A stretch of DNA of 64,000 nt from Liolophura sinensis (lineage: Eukaryota > Mollusca > Polyplacophora > Chitonida > Chitonidae), in the NCBI RefSeq assembly GCF_032854445.1, contig NC_088306.1, forward strand, positions 30,663,764 to 30,727,763, given 5' to 3'. Below the pieces are notes generated by a model. It was not told the origin of the DNA, did no database searches, and saw only the letters and a program-made list of their open reading frames with translations. Positions 35,521 through 47,200 of the stretch are shown piece after piece. The position numbers and the translations under genes are program-made. Numbering within the stretch: position 1 is the stretch's first letter; each line of letters begins with the position of its first letter.

Positions 35521-36300
35521 ACTGTCTTCAGCCGAATCCTGAAAAAGATAATATAAATAATGGTACATGTACGGTACTGGTACATATATACACAAATATA
35601 TACATATAAAACTTGTGAACATCGTTTAAAAACGTGTAGAAAACGTCAGTATGATGGTGTCTTAATACAATTTATACATCGGTATAATCGCTCGGTAGCC
35701 ATTCGTATTCATCTACGCAGTAAGCCGTAAAAGTTGTCGGGAAAGTGCTACACGCGACCGACTTATTGCAGGCCGTCTAGAATTGGATAATCAGTGCGTT
35801 GAACATTAATGTGACTGACATTTGGAAAAATTCACAGACAAATTAAGTGGTCTGTGCAGTTTTCTATGCGGCCTATCCTTCTGAGAGACACCCTGTCAGA
35901 CGACATTAAAGCCCCGGACTGCAGGATAATTCACGCGATAACGGCATGTATTGAGACCACAACCTGTCAAGCTGTAAAAAGCTTCTTTACGTCATGTGGC
36001 GTTTTGTCTGTGAGGGTGGGAGTTTGAAACTGAAGGGGAGGCAGCCAGTTATTAGTAGTTACCTGAGAGGGGGATGGGGTAGGGGGTCCTTCTTCCAGAC
36101 TTTCGTTCTGGAGAAAGCTCCGAGTAGGCTGGGGGTGGGTATCGTCTGAGGAAGGGTGGGGCAGGATAAGACACAACCTCCCACTGACTACAGACAGCTG
36201 TAGAAACCACCACGGTTTGTACAAGTTGATTAACCCTTCAATGTTGCCCTGAGTGGCCGGTTTGAAGACAGCCGGTAACACAGACGGCCCAGCACGCGCC

Positions 36301-36400
36301 ACACGGGGAGACTCCGTGTTGGTTTACCGCTGGTTTTGGTGGGCAGAGGATATAAAACGCACAGCTCTTTCCAAAATAGTCATATCATTGTTCTTCCTCT
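36301..36400 (+). promoter_or_regulatory. Core promoter: kappa-B-like site and TATA box
   Basis: TATAAAA at 36351-36357 is a canonical TATA box. About 36 bp upstream is GGGAGACTCC (36306-36315), which fits the NF-kappa-B consensus GGGRNWYYCC. It lies inside a small inverted repeat, ACACGG / CCGTGT (36301-36319). Initiation would be expected near 36380-36390, where TCATATCATTG is initiator-like, leaving a 5' UTR of roughly 230 bases. Site identity is from sequence; activity is inferred. Confidence 0.6.
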
Positions 36401-36616
36401 GTCAAGGTAGAACAACGTGGAAACCTGTGCCTATATCTGAGTAAGTCATCTGACATAAACTTTGGACTGAGCTTTGTCGGAATATAGCTCTTGGCTTAAG
36501 TACAATACAGACTTTACTGAAAACAAAACACGACACTCCAGTCTATTTCACTACGAGAACGTTTTCCGATTCTTCAAAGTTGTCATTGCTTGTTTCAAGC
36601 CTAAACCCCCCTCAAG

Positions 36617-37102
36617 ATGAATACCGACTACGAGAACATGGTGTACGAACTGGAGTCCTTCGAGAAGCAGTTCAGGACAGCCTGCCAGCAAATCGTTCAG
36701 TTAAACCGTCGCCTGGACGAGATGAGCGTACGATACGACTGTGCCAATCGGGAAGGCAGGCGGACGTTCCGCTACAGTTTGAGACTAAAGATCGCCGTTA
36801 TCGAAGGCGTACGCAACATGTATTACGACTACGCCGCTAACAAAGCCGACCAAATCACGGACCTTCGGGCGTTGATGAGGATGGGCGATACCATGGTAAC
36901 CCGACACACTGATGACGTCAGCAGTCTGGAGCTAGCGGAAGTGATGTCAGACGTGGAGAACTCCGACTCTGAGAATGACTCTGACTCCGACTCTGAGGTG
37001 GAGATGATGTCCGACGACCAGAACGACGTAACTTCTCTGTACGAAGACTCGGACAACACTGTCAGTCCTCTGGCCCACATTCAGGGGCACACCTGTTGTT
37101 GA
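36617..37102 (+). CDS. Single-exon acidic coiled-coil protein with histone-type 3' end
   Basis: 161 aa, unrecognised family. Residues 1 to about 40 have heptad-like spacing (Tyr-Glu-Leu-Glu-Ser-Phe-Glu ... Leu-Asn-Arg-Arg-Leu-Asp-Glu-Met). Residues 45-75 form a basic amphipathic segment, REGRRTFRYSLRLKIAVIEG followed by VRNMYY. Residues 108-146 are an acidic Ser-Asp-Glu tract (SDVENSDSENDSDSDSEVEM). The tail ends His-Thr-Cys-Cys. The ATG context is good (CAAGATG), and no longer in-frame start exists upstream. There is no intron. The gene has a TATA box at 36351, a histone-type stem-loop 55 bases after the stop, and an AATAAA at 37209-37214. The R-x-G-x-x-x-F-x-x-S-L-x-L ... V-R-x-x-Y pattern weakly recalls the IER2/IER5 immediate-early motif, which is a tentative reading. 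An acidic tract is also common in histone chaperones. It is not a histone by sequence. Nuclear localisation is inference only. Confidence 0.75.
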   Translation: MNTDYENMVYELESFEKQFRTACQQIVQLNRRLDEMSVRYDCANREGRRTFRYSLRLKIAVIEGVRNMYYDYAANKADQITDLRALMRMGDTMVTRHTDDVSSLELAEVMSDVENSDSENDSDSDSEVEMMSDDQNDVTSLYEDSDNTVSPLAHIQGHTCC

Positions 37103-37152
37103 AAGAAGCCATCTTCTTCGCATGGTTCATTCATGGAACCACTATCATCTTT

Positions 37153-37194
37153 CCAAAGGCTCTTTTCAGGGCCAACCACTTCTCTCGAAAGAGG
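37153..37194 (+). terminator. Histone-type 3' stem-loop and downstream element
   Basis: A 5' flank of CCAAA is followed by the stem-loop GGCTCT-TTTC-AGGGCC (37158-37173: six base pairs, one of them U-G, with a UUUC loop) and then AACCAC. This matches the SLBP-binding signal of replication-dependent histone mRNAs, whose family consensus is CCAAA, GGYYYU-UYUN-ARRRCC, ACCCA. Thirteen bases further on CGAAAGAGG resembles the purine-rich U7 target (HDE). It lies 55 bases after the stop codon of the 36617-37102 gene, the usual histone distance. An ordinary AATAAA follows at 37209-37214. Confidence 0.8.
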
Positions 37195-37214
37195 TTTTCT
37201 AGTCTAAGAATAAA

Positions 37215-37784
37215 ATCACTCTTGCCCGTTTCTGCCGACTAGGTAACAGCGAATGGTCATAATCGAGTTTCTATTTTTTCTTGTCTCATCGATGTTATAA
37301 TTGTTGCCTCACTGGAATGTTACGCTGCAGACACCAGGCATGGCAGCCTACTCAAAGCATACTCACACGTTTTCCGCCAGTACTTGGTCAATTGTAATTC
37401 ATCCCCTAAAAGAGTACTTTAATAGAGGTCATAAAAATATAAATTTTGGTGCTAAAACTTACATTTCTCTAGTAGGATATCACTCTACCTTCAAAACCTC
37501 AAAACACTTTGACCAATATAACTCTCAGAATCCAATAAAATATGCAACACAGGCTTGGAATAAATCTTATGTCAAATGCAGTAATTAGGCGTTTCACATG
37601 ACTGAACTGAGGACCAGAATTGCAAACCTTACTTCCGCATTCCTGACAGTTTCAAAAACTCGGATGGTAGCTAGCTAGAGCACATGTAGGCCTTGTCAAG
37701 GTTAATTATCTTAAGTTTACAAATGACTAGTCCCTCCGTGTTTCGTTTCAGTCTGCTTTCAGTCTCATTTCAGGCATTGGTATG
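37215..37784. other. Intergenic, no gene recognised
   Basis: A 95-codon frame at 37301-37588 lacks recognisable features. Nothing else stands out. Confidence 0.35.
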
Positions 37785-37885
37785 GTGTCTGATAGCACAT
37801 GATCATGTTGAAGAAAGTCCCGAAGGCATGACATTCTTATGTATGGTGTAAAACGCCAATCAAATAAATAAATAAATAAACGAAA
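37785..37885 (+). mobile_element. SINE 3' tail fragment
   Basis: Ends CATTCTTATGTATGGTGTAAAACGCCAATC followed by (AAATA)n, the tail of the SINE family. The upstream body is too eroded to align. Confidence 0.5.
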
Positions 37886-38039
37886 GGCATGACTTAAGCA
37901 TATGTATAGTGCTGAACACACCATTCACGACACCAAAGACATCATTCATGACACTGCACCCAGTCATAGCTTCCTGGACTCTTTCTCTTTAAACTCCTCG
38001 AAGTTATAAACAGACAGGTTGAAAATACGGAGACCTCAC

Positions 38040-40390
38040 TGGATCAGATAGTTAAAGTGCTCAGATGCCACCTCCATCAGGCAACCGATCAGGCTGCAGA
38101 TGGTTAAAGCTCTCAAATGCTACCTCCATCAGGCCACAAACCAATCAGGCTGCAGATGATTAAAGTGCTCAGATGCTACCTTCATCAGGCCACTAACCAA
38201 TCAAGCCGCATATAGTTAAAGTGCTCAGATGCTACCTCCATCAGGCCACTAACCACTCAGGCTGCAGATGGTTAAAGCACTCAGATGCTACCTCCATCAG
38301 GCCACTAACCAATCAGGCTGCAGATGATTAAAGCGCTCAGACGCCACCTCCATCAGGCCACAAACCAATCAGGCTGCAGATGGTTAAAGTGCTCAGATGC
38401 TACCTCCATCAGGCCACTAACCAATCAGGCTGCAGATGGTTAAAGCGCTCAGATGCTACCTTCATCAGGCCACAACCCAGTCAGGCTGCAGATGGTTAAA
38501 GTGCTCAGATGCTACCTCCATCAGGCCACTAATCAATCAGGCTGCAGATGGTTAAAGCCCTCAGATGCTACCTCCATCAGGCCACTAACCAATCAGGCTG
38601 CAGATGGTTAAAGTGCTCAGATGCTAACTCCATCAGGCCACCAACCACTCAGGCTGCAGATGGTTAAAGCACTGATGCTACCTCCATCAGGCCACTAACC
38701 ACTCAGGCTGCAGATGGTTAAAGCCCTCAGATGCTAACTCCATCAGGCCACTAACCAATCAGGCTGCAGATGGTTAAAGCTCTCAGGTGCTACCTCCATC
38801 AGGCCACAAACCAATCAGGCTGCAGATGGTTAAAGCACTCAGATGCTACCTCCATCAGGCCACTAACCAATCAGGCTGCAGATGGTTAAAGCCCTCAGAT
38901 GCTACCTCCATCAGGCCACTAACCAATCAGGCTGCAGATGGTTAAAGTGCTCAGATACTACCTTCATCAGGCCACCAACCAATCAGGCTGCAGATGGTTA
39001 AAGCCCTCAGATGCTACCTCCATCAGGCCACTAACCACTCAGGTTGCAGATGACTAAAGCACTCAGATGCTACCTCCATCAGTCCACTAACCAATCAGGC
39101 TGCAGATGGTTAAAGTGCTCAGATACTACCTCCATCAGGCCACTAACCAATCAGGCTGCAGATGGTTAAAGCGCTCAGGTGCTAGCTCCATCAGGCCACT
39201 AACCAATCAGGCTGCAGATCGTTAAAGTGCTCAGATGCTACCTCCATCTGTCCACCAACCAATCAGGCTGCAGATGGTTAAAGCGCTCAGATGCTACCTC
39301 CATCAGGCCACTAACCAATCAGGTTGCAGGTGGTTAAAGCGCTCAGGTGCTAGCTCCATCAGGCCACTAACCAATCAGGCTGCAGATCGTTAAAGCCCTC
39401 AGATGCTACCTCCATCTGTCCACCAACCAATCAGGCTGCAGATGATTTAAGCGCTCAGACGCCCCCTCCATCAGGCCACCAACCAATCAGGCTGCAGATC
39501 GTTAAAGCGCTAAGACGCCACCTCCATCAGGCCACTAACCAATCAGGCTGCAGATGACTAAAGCGCTCAGACGCCACCTCCATCAGGCCACTAACCAATC
39601 AGGTTGCAGATGACTAAAGTGCTCAGACGCCACCTCCATCAGGCCACGAACCAATCAGGCTGCAGATGACTAAAGCGCTCAGACGCCACCTTCATCAGGC
39701 CACTAACCAATCAGGCTGCAGATAGTTAAAGCCCTCAGACGCCACCTCCATCAGGCCACTAACCAATCAGGCTGCAGATGACTAAAGCGTTCAGACGCCA
39801 CCTCCATCAGGCCACTAACCAATCAGGTTGCAGATGACTAAAGCGCTCAGACGCCACCTCCATCAGGCCACTAACCAATCAGGGGGCAGATGATTAAAGT
39901 GCTCAGACGCCACCTCCATCAGGCCACAAACCAATCAGGCTGCAGATGACTAAAGTGTTCAGACGCCACCTCCATCAGGCCACTAACCAATCAGGCTGCA
40001 GGTGGTTAAAGCGCTCAGGTGCTAGCTCCATCAGGCCACTAACCAATCAGGCTGCAGATCGTTAAAGCGCTCAGACGCCACCTCCATCAGGCCACTAACC
40101 AATCAGGCTGCAGATGGTTAAAGCGCTAAGACGCCACCTCCATCAGGCCACAAACCAATCAGGCTGCAGATGGTTAAAGCGTTCAGACGCCACCTCCATC
40201 AGGCCACTAACCAATCAGGTTGCAGATGACTAAAGCGCTCAGGTGCTAGCTCCATCAGGCCACTAACCAATCAGGCGGCAGATGATTAAAGTGCTCAGAC
40301 GCCACCTCCATCAGGCCACTAACCAATCAGGCTGCAGATGACTAAAGTGTTCAGACGCCACCTCCATCAGGCCACTAACCAATCAGGTTG
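38040..40390. repeat. 56-bp minisatellite, ~42 copies
   Basis: Unit: TAAAGYGCTCAGATGCTACC, TCCATCAGGCCACTAACCAA, TCAGGCTGCAGATGGT. A sub-type with GACGCCACC instead of GATGCTACC dominates from about 39450 onward, so the array has at least two homogenised domains. PstI-type CTGCAG occurs in almost every unit. It lies about 0.9 kb beyond the 3' end of MRPL52. Confidence 0.95.
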
Positions 40391-41278
40391 TATGTTTGAA
40401 TACAGGTCTCACCGTTTCTGCTATCAAGAAGTTAAGTCGAGAGGTTTATCTGGTACCTGCCAAAAGTCAGTGGTTTATTCTAGCATTCCACAGTGAAACA
40501 TCAATCAATTAACCAATCAATCCAAAAGGCCATGCCATTCAGTTCAATGATCATCTCAAATCCATTTAACTTATCTGATGAGTGCAAACCACTATGTACC
40601 TTGGCAGGTAACTTAAAGCTGCAGGCAGACCTGTAGATGCAAGATTCAAACATGGAACTGTACTGGTCAGTGGCCAGTCATCTTCCAAGACAAATTATTA
40701 ATGGCAAATTAAGAATGTTAAACTTTTTAAAAAACCTGCGACAAACAGCTCTATAAATAAGTCTGTCAGTCTGTCTTTTAACACTGACCTGTTTATCACA
40801 TATTTGACATCATATCATTTAACATTTTCTAACTTTTAAATTACGGACACAAGGCACAGTATAATTACACTCGTAACTTTAATTCAACCTGAATTGGTAT
40901 GAAAAAACCACAAGTTAATCCTTCCATGTGAAACAGCATTATATTTAAAGAGGCTAGCTAATTCACAAGACACTTGATTCAGTCATCAAATTCAATGTTT
41001 GCTATACATACCCAGAACATAACCATAAAAATGTTTCCTTATACATACTACAGTTATGACATTTGTCACAAACATAACCATCTGGCATATGAAAGTCTAC
41101 AGTTATGACATTTGTCACAAACATAACCATCGGAGGAATTAGTATCCGCCTAAATCAACCAGACATTATATTAGTCTTGTTTCTGGACTGGAGTTTTAGC
41201 CCAAAATTCAACCACCAAAGGCTTTAAAAAAAAACTTATAACTATACAAAGCTAAGCAAAGTTTCTGTTCTCCATTTG
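40391..41278. other. 3' flank of MRPL52
   Basis: Contains a short SINE-variant piece at about 40430-40510 (CAAAAGTCAGTGGTTTATTCTAGC) and a duplicated ACAGTTATGACATTTGTCACAAACATAACCAT block at 41050-41130. No canonical polyadenylation signal was found close to the MRPL52 stop on the minus strand. Confidence 0.4.
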
Positions 41279-44200
41279 CTACTTATGGTCAGGTTTTGAT
41301 GTGACAGCTTTTCCAAATTCATCAACTTTTGCTTTCAATCTGGATTCAATCATCTTTGTCTTGTCTCTTTCCTTATCTTTCAGTTTCTTTTCATGCCTCG
41401 CCTTTGCGAAATCCACTTCTTCAATCAGTTTCATGACGTGCGCCTGAGAAAAAAAAATGGGTCGGTAAACAAAATACTGTACCATATTGCTAAGCTATGG
41501 AGTGAATCTGTTCCCTTCTGTCTCTCAGTATAATGTTGTACATACATTACGGGCATTAACAAGAGATAAACCATGTCACCACATGATAAATATGTCTGCT
41601 TTAGAACAGATATCATGATGACAACGTGTCTGCTTTAGAACAGATGTCATCATGACAACATGTCTGCTTTACAACAGATGTCGTGATGACAACATGTCTG
41701 CTTCTGAACGGATGTTGTTAAGCCGCACAGTATTGTTGGCATGTCAAGACAGGCATATACCTGTGACTACTGTCTGAATCATGGCATCTGGTTGAGCTGG
41801 GAAAATCATATTTCTCTCACCAACTTTTAAACAGCAAGAGATCCAACAATTATGTTCTCTAATGAGCCTAAAGCACTGTACAAAGATCAAGAGAGATCAG
41901 TCATTTCATACAGATTGAATGGTTACTCTTTACCGCTGTTTCCAGTTTCTCTTTCTCTCTTCTGATCTGCCCCTTTGCTAATGGTGCTGGTCTTCCATCT
42001 GTTAATTAGAGCCATACCATTACTATATATATTCATTTCACTTTAAACATGGCAGCGCAGGGGACAACAGTCATGACCCTTTGACAGAATACAAACTTTG
42101 TGTTGCTGATGACAGAGATTAAATGTCTGAACTGCTGAGCCAGGTACCCTATTTCTTTTATTTTTTGGAACACCTGGACTGCTCATTTAGCCAATATATA
42201 TGTAATTGTAGCAGGAAAATTGAGTTTCTTTTTTCTCGCATGCTTAGGCCATCTAATGAACAATATACTCATATCTTTACTTTTCCATATGGCTGGTAAA
42301 GAAATTTAATATTCTACTTTCAACACTACCAATATCTGCCCCCCAAAATTAGAAGACCATGTTCATGGAGCTGTGGCGACAATAAGTGGTTGACTATGTG
42401 CATAGGGCTGTGGTGACAACAAGCAGTTGATCATGTGCAAGGGGCTGTGGTGACAACAAGTGGTTAACCATGTGCATGATGCTGTGGTGACAACAAGAGG
42501 TTGACCATGTGCATGTGGCTGTGGTGACAACAAGCGGTTGACCATGTGCATGGGGCTTTGCTGACAATAAGTGGCTGACCATGTTCATGGGGCTATGGTG
42601 ACAATAAGAGCTTTACCATGTTCATGGGGCTTTGGTAACAATAAGCAGTTGACCATGTGCATGGGACTGTCTTGACAATAAGCGGTTCACCATGTGCATG
42701 GGGCTGCGGAGGCAACAAGCGGTTAACCATGTTCATGGGGCTTTGGTGAAAATAAGCAGTTGACCATGTTCATGGGGCTGTCTTGACATCAAGCAGTTCA
42801 CCATGTTCATGGGGCTGTTGTGACAACAAGCGGTTGACCATGTTCATGGGGCTGTACTGACAATAAGAGCTTTACCATGTTCAAGGGGCTGTGGTGACAA
42901 CAAGCAGTTGACCATGTTCAAGGGGCTGTGGTGACAACAAGCAGTTGACCATGTTCAAGGGGCTGTGGTGACAATAAGTGGCTGACCATGTTCATGGGGC
43001 TGTACTGACAATAAGAGCTTTACCATGTTCAAGGGGCTGTGGTGGCAACAAGCAGTTCACCATGTTCATGGGGCTGTGGTGATAACAAGCAGTTGATCAT
43101 GTGCATGATGCTGTGGTGACAATAAGAGGTTGACCATGTGCATGTGGCTGTGGTGATAACAAGCAGTTAACCATGTGCATGATGCTGTGGTGACAATAAG
43201 AGGTTGACCATGTGCATGTGGCTGTGGTGACAACAAGCAGTTGACCATGTGCATGTGGCTGTGGTGATAACAAGCGGTTGACCATGTGCATGGGGCTGTG
43301 GTGATAACAAGCGGTTGACCATGTGCATGGGGCTGTGGTGATAACAAGCAGTTGACCATGTGCATGTGGCTGTGGTGACAACAAGCAGTTGACCATGTGC
43401 ATGGGGCTGTGGTGACAACAAGCGGTTGACCATGTGCATGGGGCTTTGCTGACAATAAGTGGCTGACCATGTTCATGGGGCTATGGTGACAATAAGAGCT
43501 TTACCATGTTCATGGGGCTTTGGTAACAATAAGCAGTTGACCATGTGCATGGGACTGTCTTGACAATAAGCGGTTCACCATGTGCATGGGGCTGCGGAGG
43601 CAACAAGCGGTTAACCATGTTCATGGGGCTTTGGTGAAAATAAGCAGTTGACCATGTTCATGGGGCTGTCTTGACATCAAGCAGTTGACCATGTTCATGG
43701 GGCTGAGGTGACAACAAGCGGTTGACCATGTTCATGGGGCTGTACTGACAACAAGTAGTTTACCATGTTCAAGGGGCTGTGGTGACAACAAGCAGTTGAT
43801 CATGTGCATGATGCTGTGGTGACAATAAGAGGTTGACCATGTGCATGTGGCTGTGGTGACAACAAGCAGTTGACCATGTGCATGTGGCTGTGGTGATAAC
43901 AAGCAGTTGACCAAGTGCATGGGGCTGTGGTGACAACAAGCGGTTGACCATGTGCATGTGGCTGTGGTGACAACAAGCAGTTGACCATGTGCATGTGGCT
44001 GTGGTGATAACAAGCAGTTGACCAAGTGCATGGGGCTGTGGTGATAACAAGCAGTTGACCAAGTGCATGGGGCTGTGGTGACAATAAGAGGTTGACCATG
44101 TGCATGTGGCTGTGGTGATAACAAGCAGTTGACCAAGTGCATGTGGCTGTGGTGATAACAAGCAGTTGACCAAGTGCATGGGGCTGTGGTGACAACAAGC

Positions 44201-47200
44201 GGTTGACCATGTGCATGTGGCTGTGGTGATAACAAGCGGTTGACCATGTGCATGTGGCTGTGGTGATAACAAGCAGTTGACCAAGTGCATGGGGCTGTGG
44301 TGACAATAAGAGGTTGACCATGTGCATGTGGCTGTGGTGATAACAAGCAGTTGACCATGTGCATGGGGCTGTGGTGATAACAAGCAGTTGATCATGTGCA
44401 TGTGGCTGTGGTGACAACAAGCAGTTGACCATGTGCATGGGGCTGTGGTGACAACAAGCGGTTGACCATGTGCATGGGGCTGTCTGTGCTGTCTAACGTT
44501 TGTTGAAGACCACTCATTCCCACCAATTTGGTGTGCACATCTGTAGAACATGTGGGAAGGTTTGTAGCTTGTAGAAGTTAGGTGAATTGCTCTCTGCACT
44601 TCTTGACATGCTTGAGAATGGCATTAATCAAACACCAACTCAATAAATGACACAAGACAGTCTGTGTATTCTCTAATACAGGACAGTCTGTGTATTCTCT
44701 AACACAGGACAGTCTGTGTATTCTCTAACACAGGCCGGTCTGTGTATTCTCTAACACAGGACAGTCTGTGTTTTCTCTAACACAGGCCGGTCTGTGTATT
44801 CTCTAATACAGGACAGTCTGTGTATTCTCTAACACAGGACAGTCTGTGTATTCTCTAACACAGGACAGTCTGTGTATTCTCTAACACAGGACAGTCTGTG
44901 TATTCTCTAACACAGGACAGGAATGCCATCTGTTGAATCACTTTGTATGGGAATTTTAAATGTTCTTTGCTTGTTGCCCTGAGTTATGCTGGAAACATTA
45001 CATCCAGCCTTTATTTCGGACATAGCACAATGCTGCATTCTTCTAGCTGGCTGACAGTCAAGTGTGTATTTACTATAGTGCTGCTTCAGTGGAAAACCAT
45101 GCCAAAGACACAATGCGTGTCACGTCGACCCATGACTACCCAATACAGTATACTAACCCCATGCAATCATATCTTGATCTGTCCCCTATGCTAAATGCAA
45201 GAAAAACCAAAACAAAGTCCATTTCACAGTCTTAGACCAGATGATATCCACTTAGTCATTACAGTAATTTCTACTTTTGGAAAGCGGGTTCGTGGAAGGG
45301 AAGTTTTTACCTCCGCGATGGTGACCAGTGTTATGAATTGAGGACATTTGGGGATAACCACCACTTACTGACAATCTTTCCCACATGTGACATACAGACT
45401 TGCTCGTCCATACATGGTACAATACATGTAATATTGGTAAACACAAGTAGTGCTCAACAAGCCCTTGACTACATCAACGGCCACAGAAGTCGCATTACTG
45501 TCATCAAAGCCCCCAGAGACAACAAGTGATGGCAAGGTAGGTGGAACATAGAAACCTGGGAGCAATGGTTTGAGATGGGAAGGGGAGGGCCTTTGTCACC
45601 CTAATCAGCATGGTATAAATAGAGAAAATAAGACAAAAAGCCCAAAAGGATATGTAAAAAAAAGGAGGAATTTAAAAGTACTGTTTACATCTACATGTAT
45701 TTTAATTATTTTTATCTTAGAAACGAGTGATTCAATAGTACTTTATTTACTCTAAAGTTTAGTTTTTTACAAGCTGAGGAAGGTCTGCAGCAACCTGTGG
45801 ATGGTCATGGCTCTCCCCGGGCTCTGCTTGGTTTTCTCTTGCATAATGCCAGCCACAGTTGTATAAATGCAACATTCTTGGGTAAGATGTAAAACAGCAA
45901 TCAAATAATAATATAAAAAAATCAAATTATGGTACTCAAAGGTGTGCTCAAATTATATAACTTGGTCTTGCTGGATCACCCATTTGTATATAAGCCATCA
46001 ACCCAAATGGTTTCAAATCAATAACTGTCAGGCCAATTCGCAAAACAACATCTAACACAAACAACCTGAAGAACTCCTAAAGTACAGAATTAGTACAGAA
46101 CCATACAAGTACTCACCAAGATAAGAAAAGTCTGGCAAATCAGTGAGAGGTCCGTATCTGTTTCCATCCCCAGACATGCCTTGTCTGCAGTAACCAAAAC
46201 ATCACACTGAAATGATTCATGTTACAGGCATGTCCATTCAGATAAGACCGTCCTTACAGACACAGCGGTTAACAGGTTGGATATTTCTGTTCTTCAGCAT
46301 TATGATCTCAGTAAAAATGTAGGTTATCTTCCGATAAAGAAAGCGTTGTGACCTGACATGGGGATTAGATCACTTCTCTCGCATATCGCAACCATAACAA
46401 TGAAAGCAGGGCAATCCAGAAAATTCTCTGTCACCTACTGGAAATGAACCCACATTTGAAGGCAAACCCTTCAACATCACATATGACCTAGCGAATAAAA
46501 GGCAAACCCCTTAACATCACATGTGACCTAGCGATTGACAGGCATGCCCCTTAACATCTCATGGGCCCTAGCCATTGAAAGGCATGCGCCTTAACATCTC
46601 ATGGGCCGTAGCAATTGAAAGGCAAGCACCTTAACATCTCGTGCCCTAGTGATTGACAGGCATGCACCTTAACATCTCGTGCCCTAGTGATTGACAGGCA
46701 TGCACCTTATCATGGGCCCTAGTTATTTATTTATTTACTTAATGGGTGTTTTATGCCATACTCAAGAATATTTCACTTGTACGACGGCGGCCAGCATTGT
46801 GGTGGGTGGAAACTGGGCAGAGCCCGGGGGAAACCCACGACCATCCGCAGGCTGCTGACAGACTTTCCCACGTACGGCCAGAGAGCATGGGCCCTAGTGA
46901 TTGAAAGGCAAACACCTTAACATCTCATGGTAGCATACACAAAACTATGCAGTTTTAAGTAAACATACTATAGCAGAGTACCCATACCTATTCAGCAGAT
47001 AGAACTGAAAAGGAATAAATAACAGCTTTCACAAACTTGTAAATTTATTCATGAACGACACTGACATGAATCTGAACACAATTTAAATGGGGCACTATCT
47101 AAAAAATATCATAAAAAGTCTCAATAAACAGCTAAGTTATGGGAAATAGGGGCTGTCTCAGCAATTGGTCCTGTTAAGTTAGGGAAAATATGGGCTGTCT

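Noticed and set aside
43732-44599. Long minus-strand frames (up to 276 codons) rich in His, Met and Leu
   Set aside because: They run entirely through the 37-bp minisatellite; all three reverse frames are open because the unit lacks stops, and the translation only repeats the unit.
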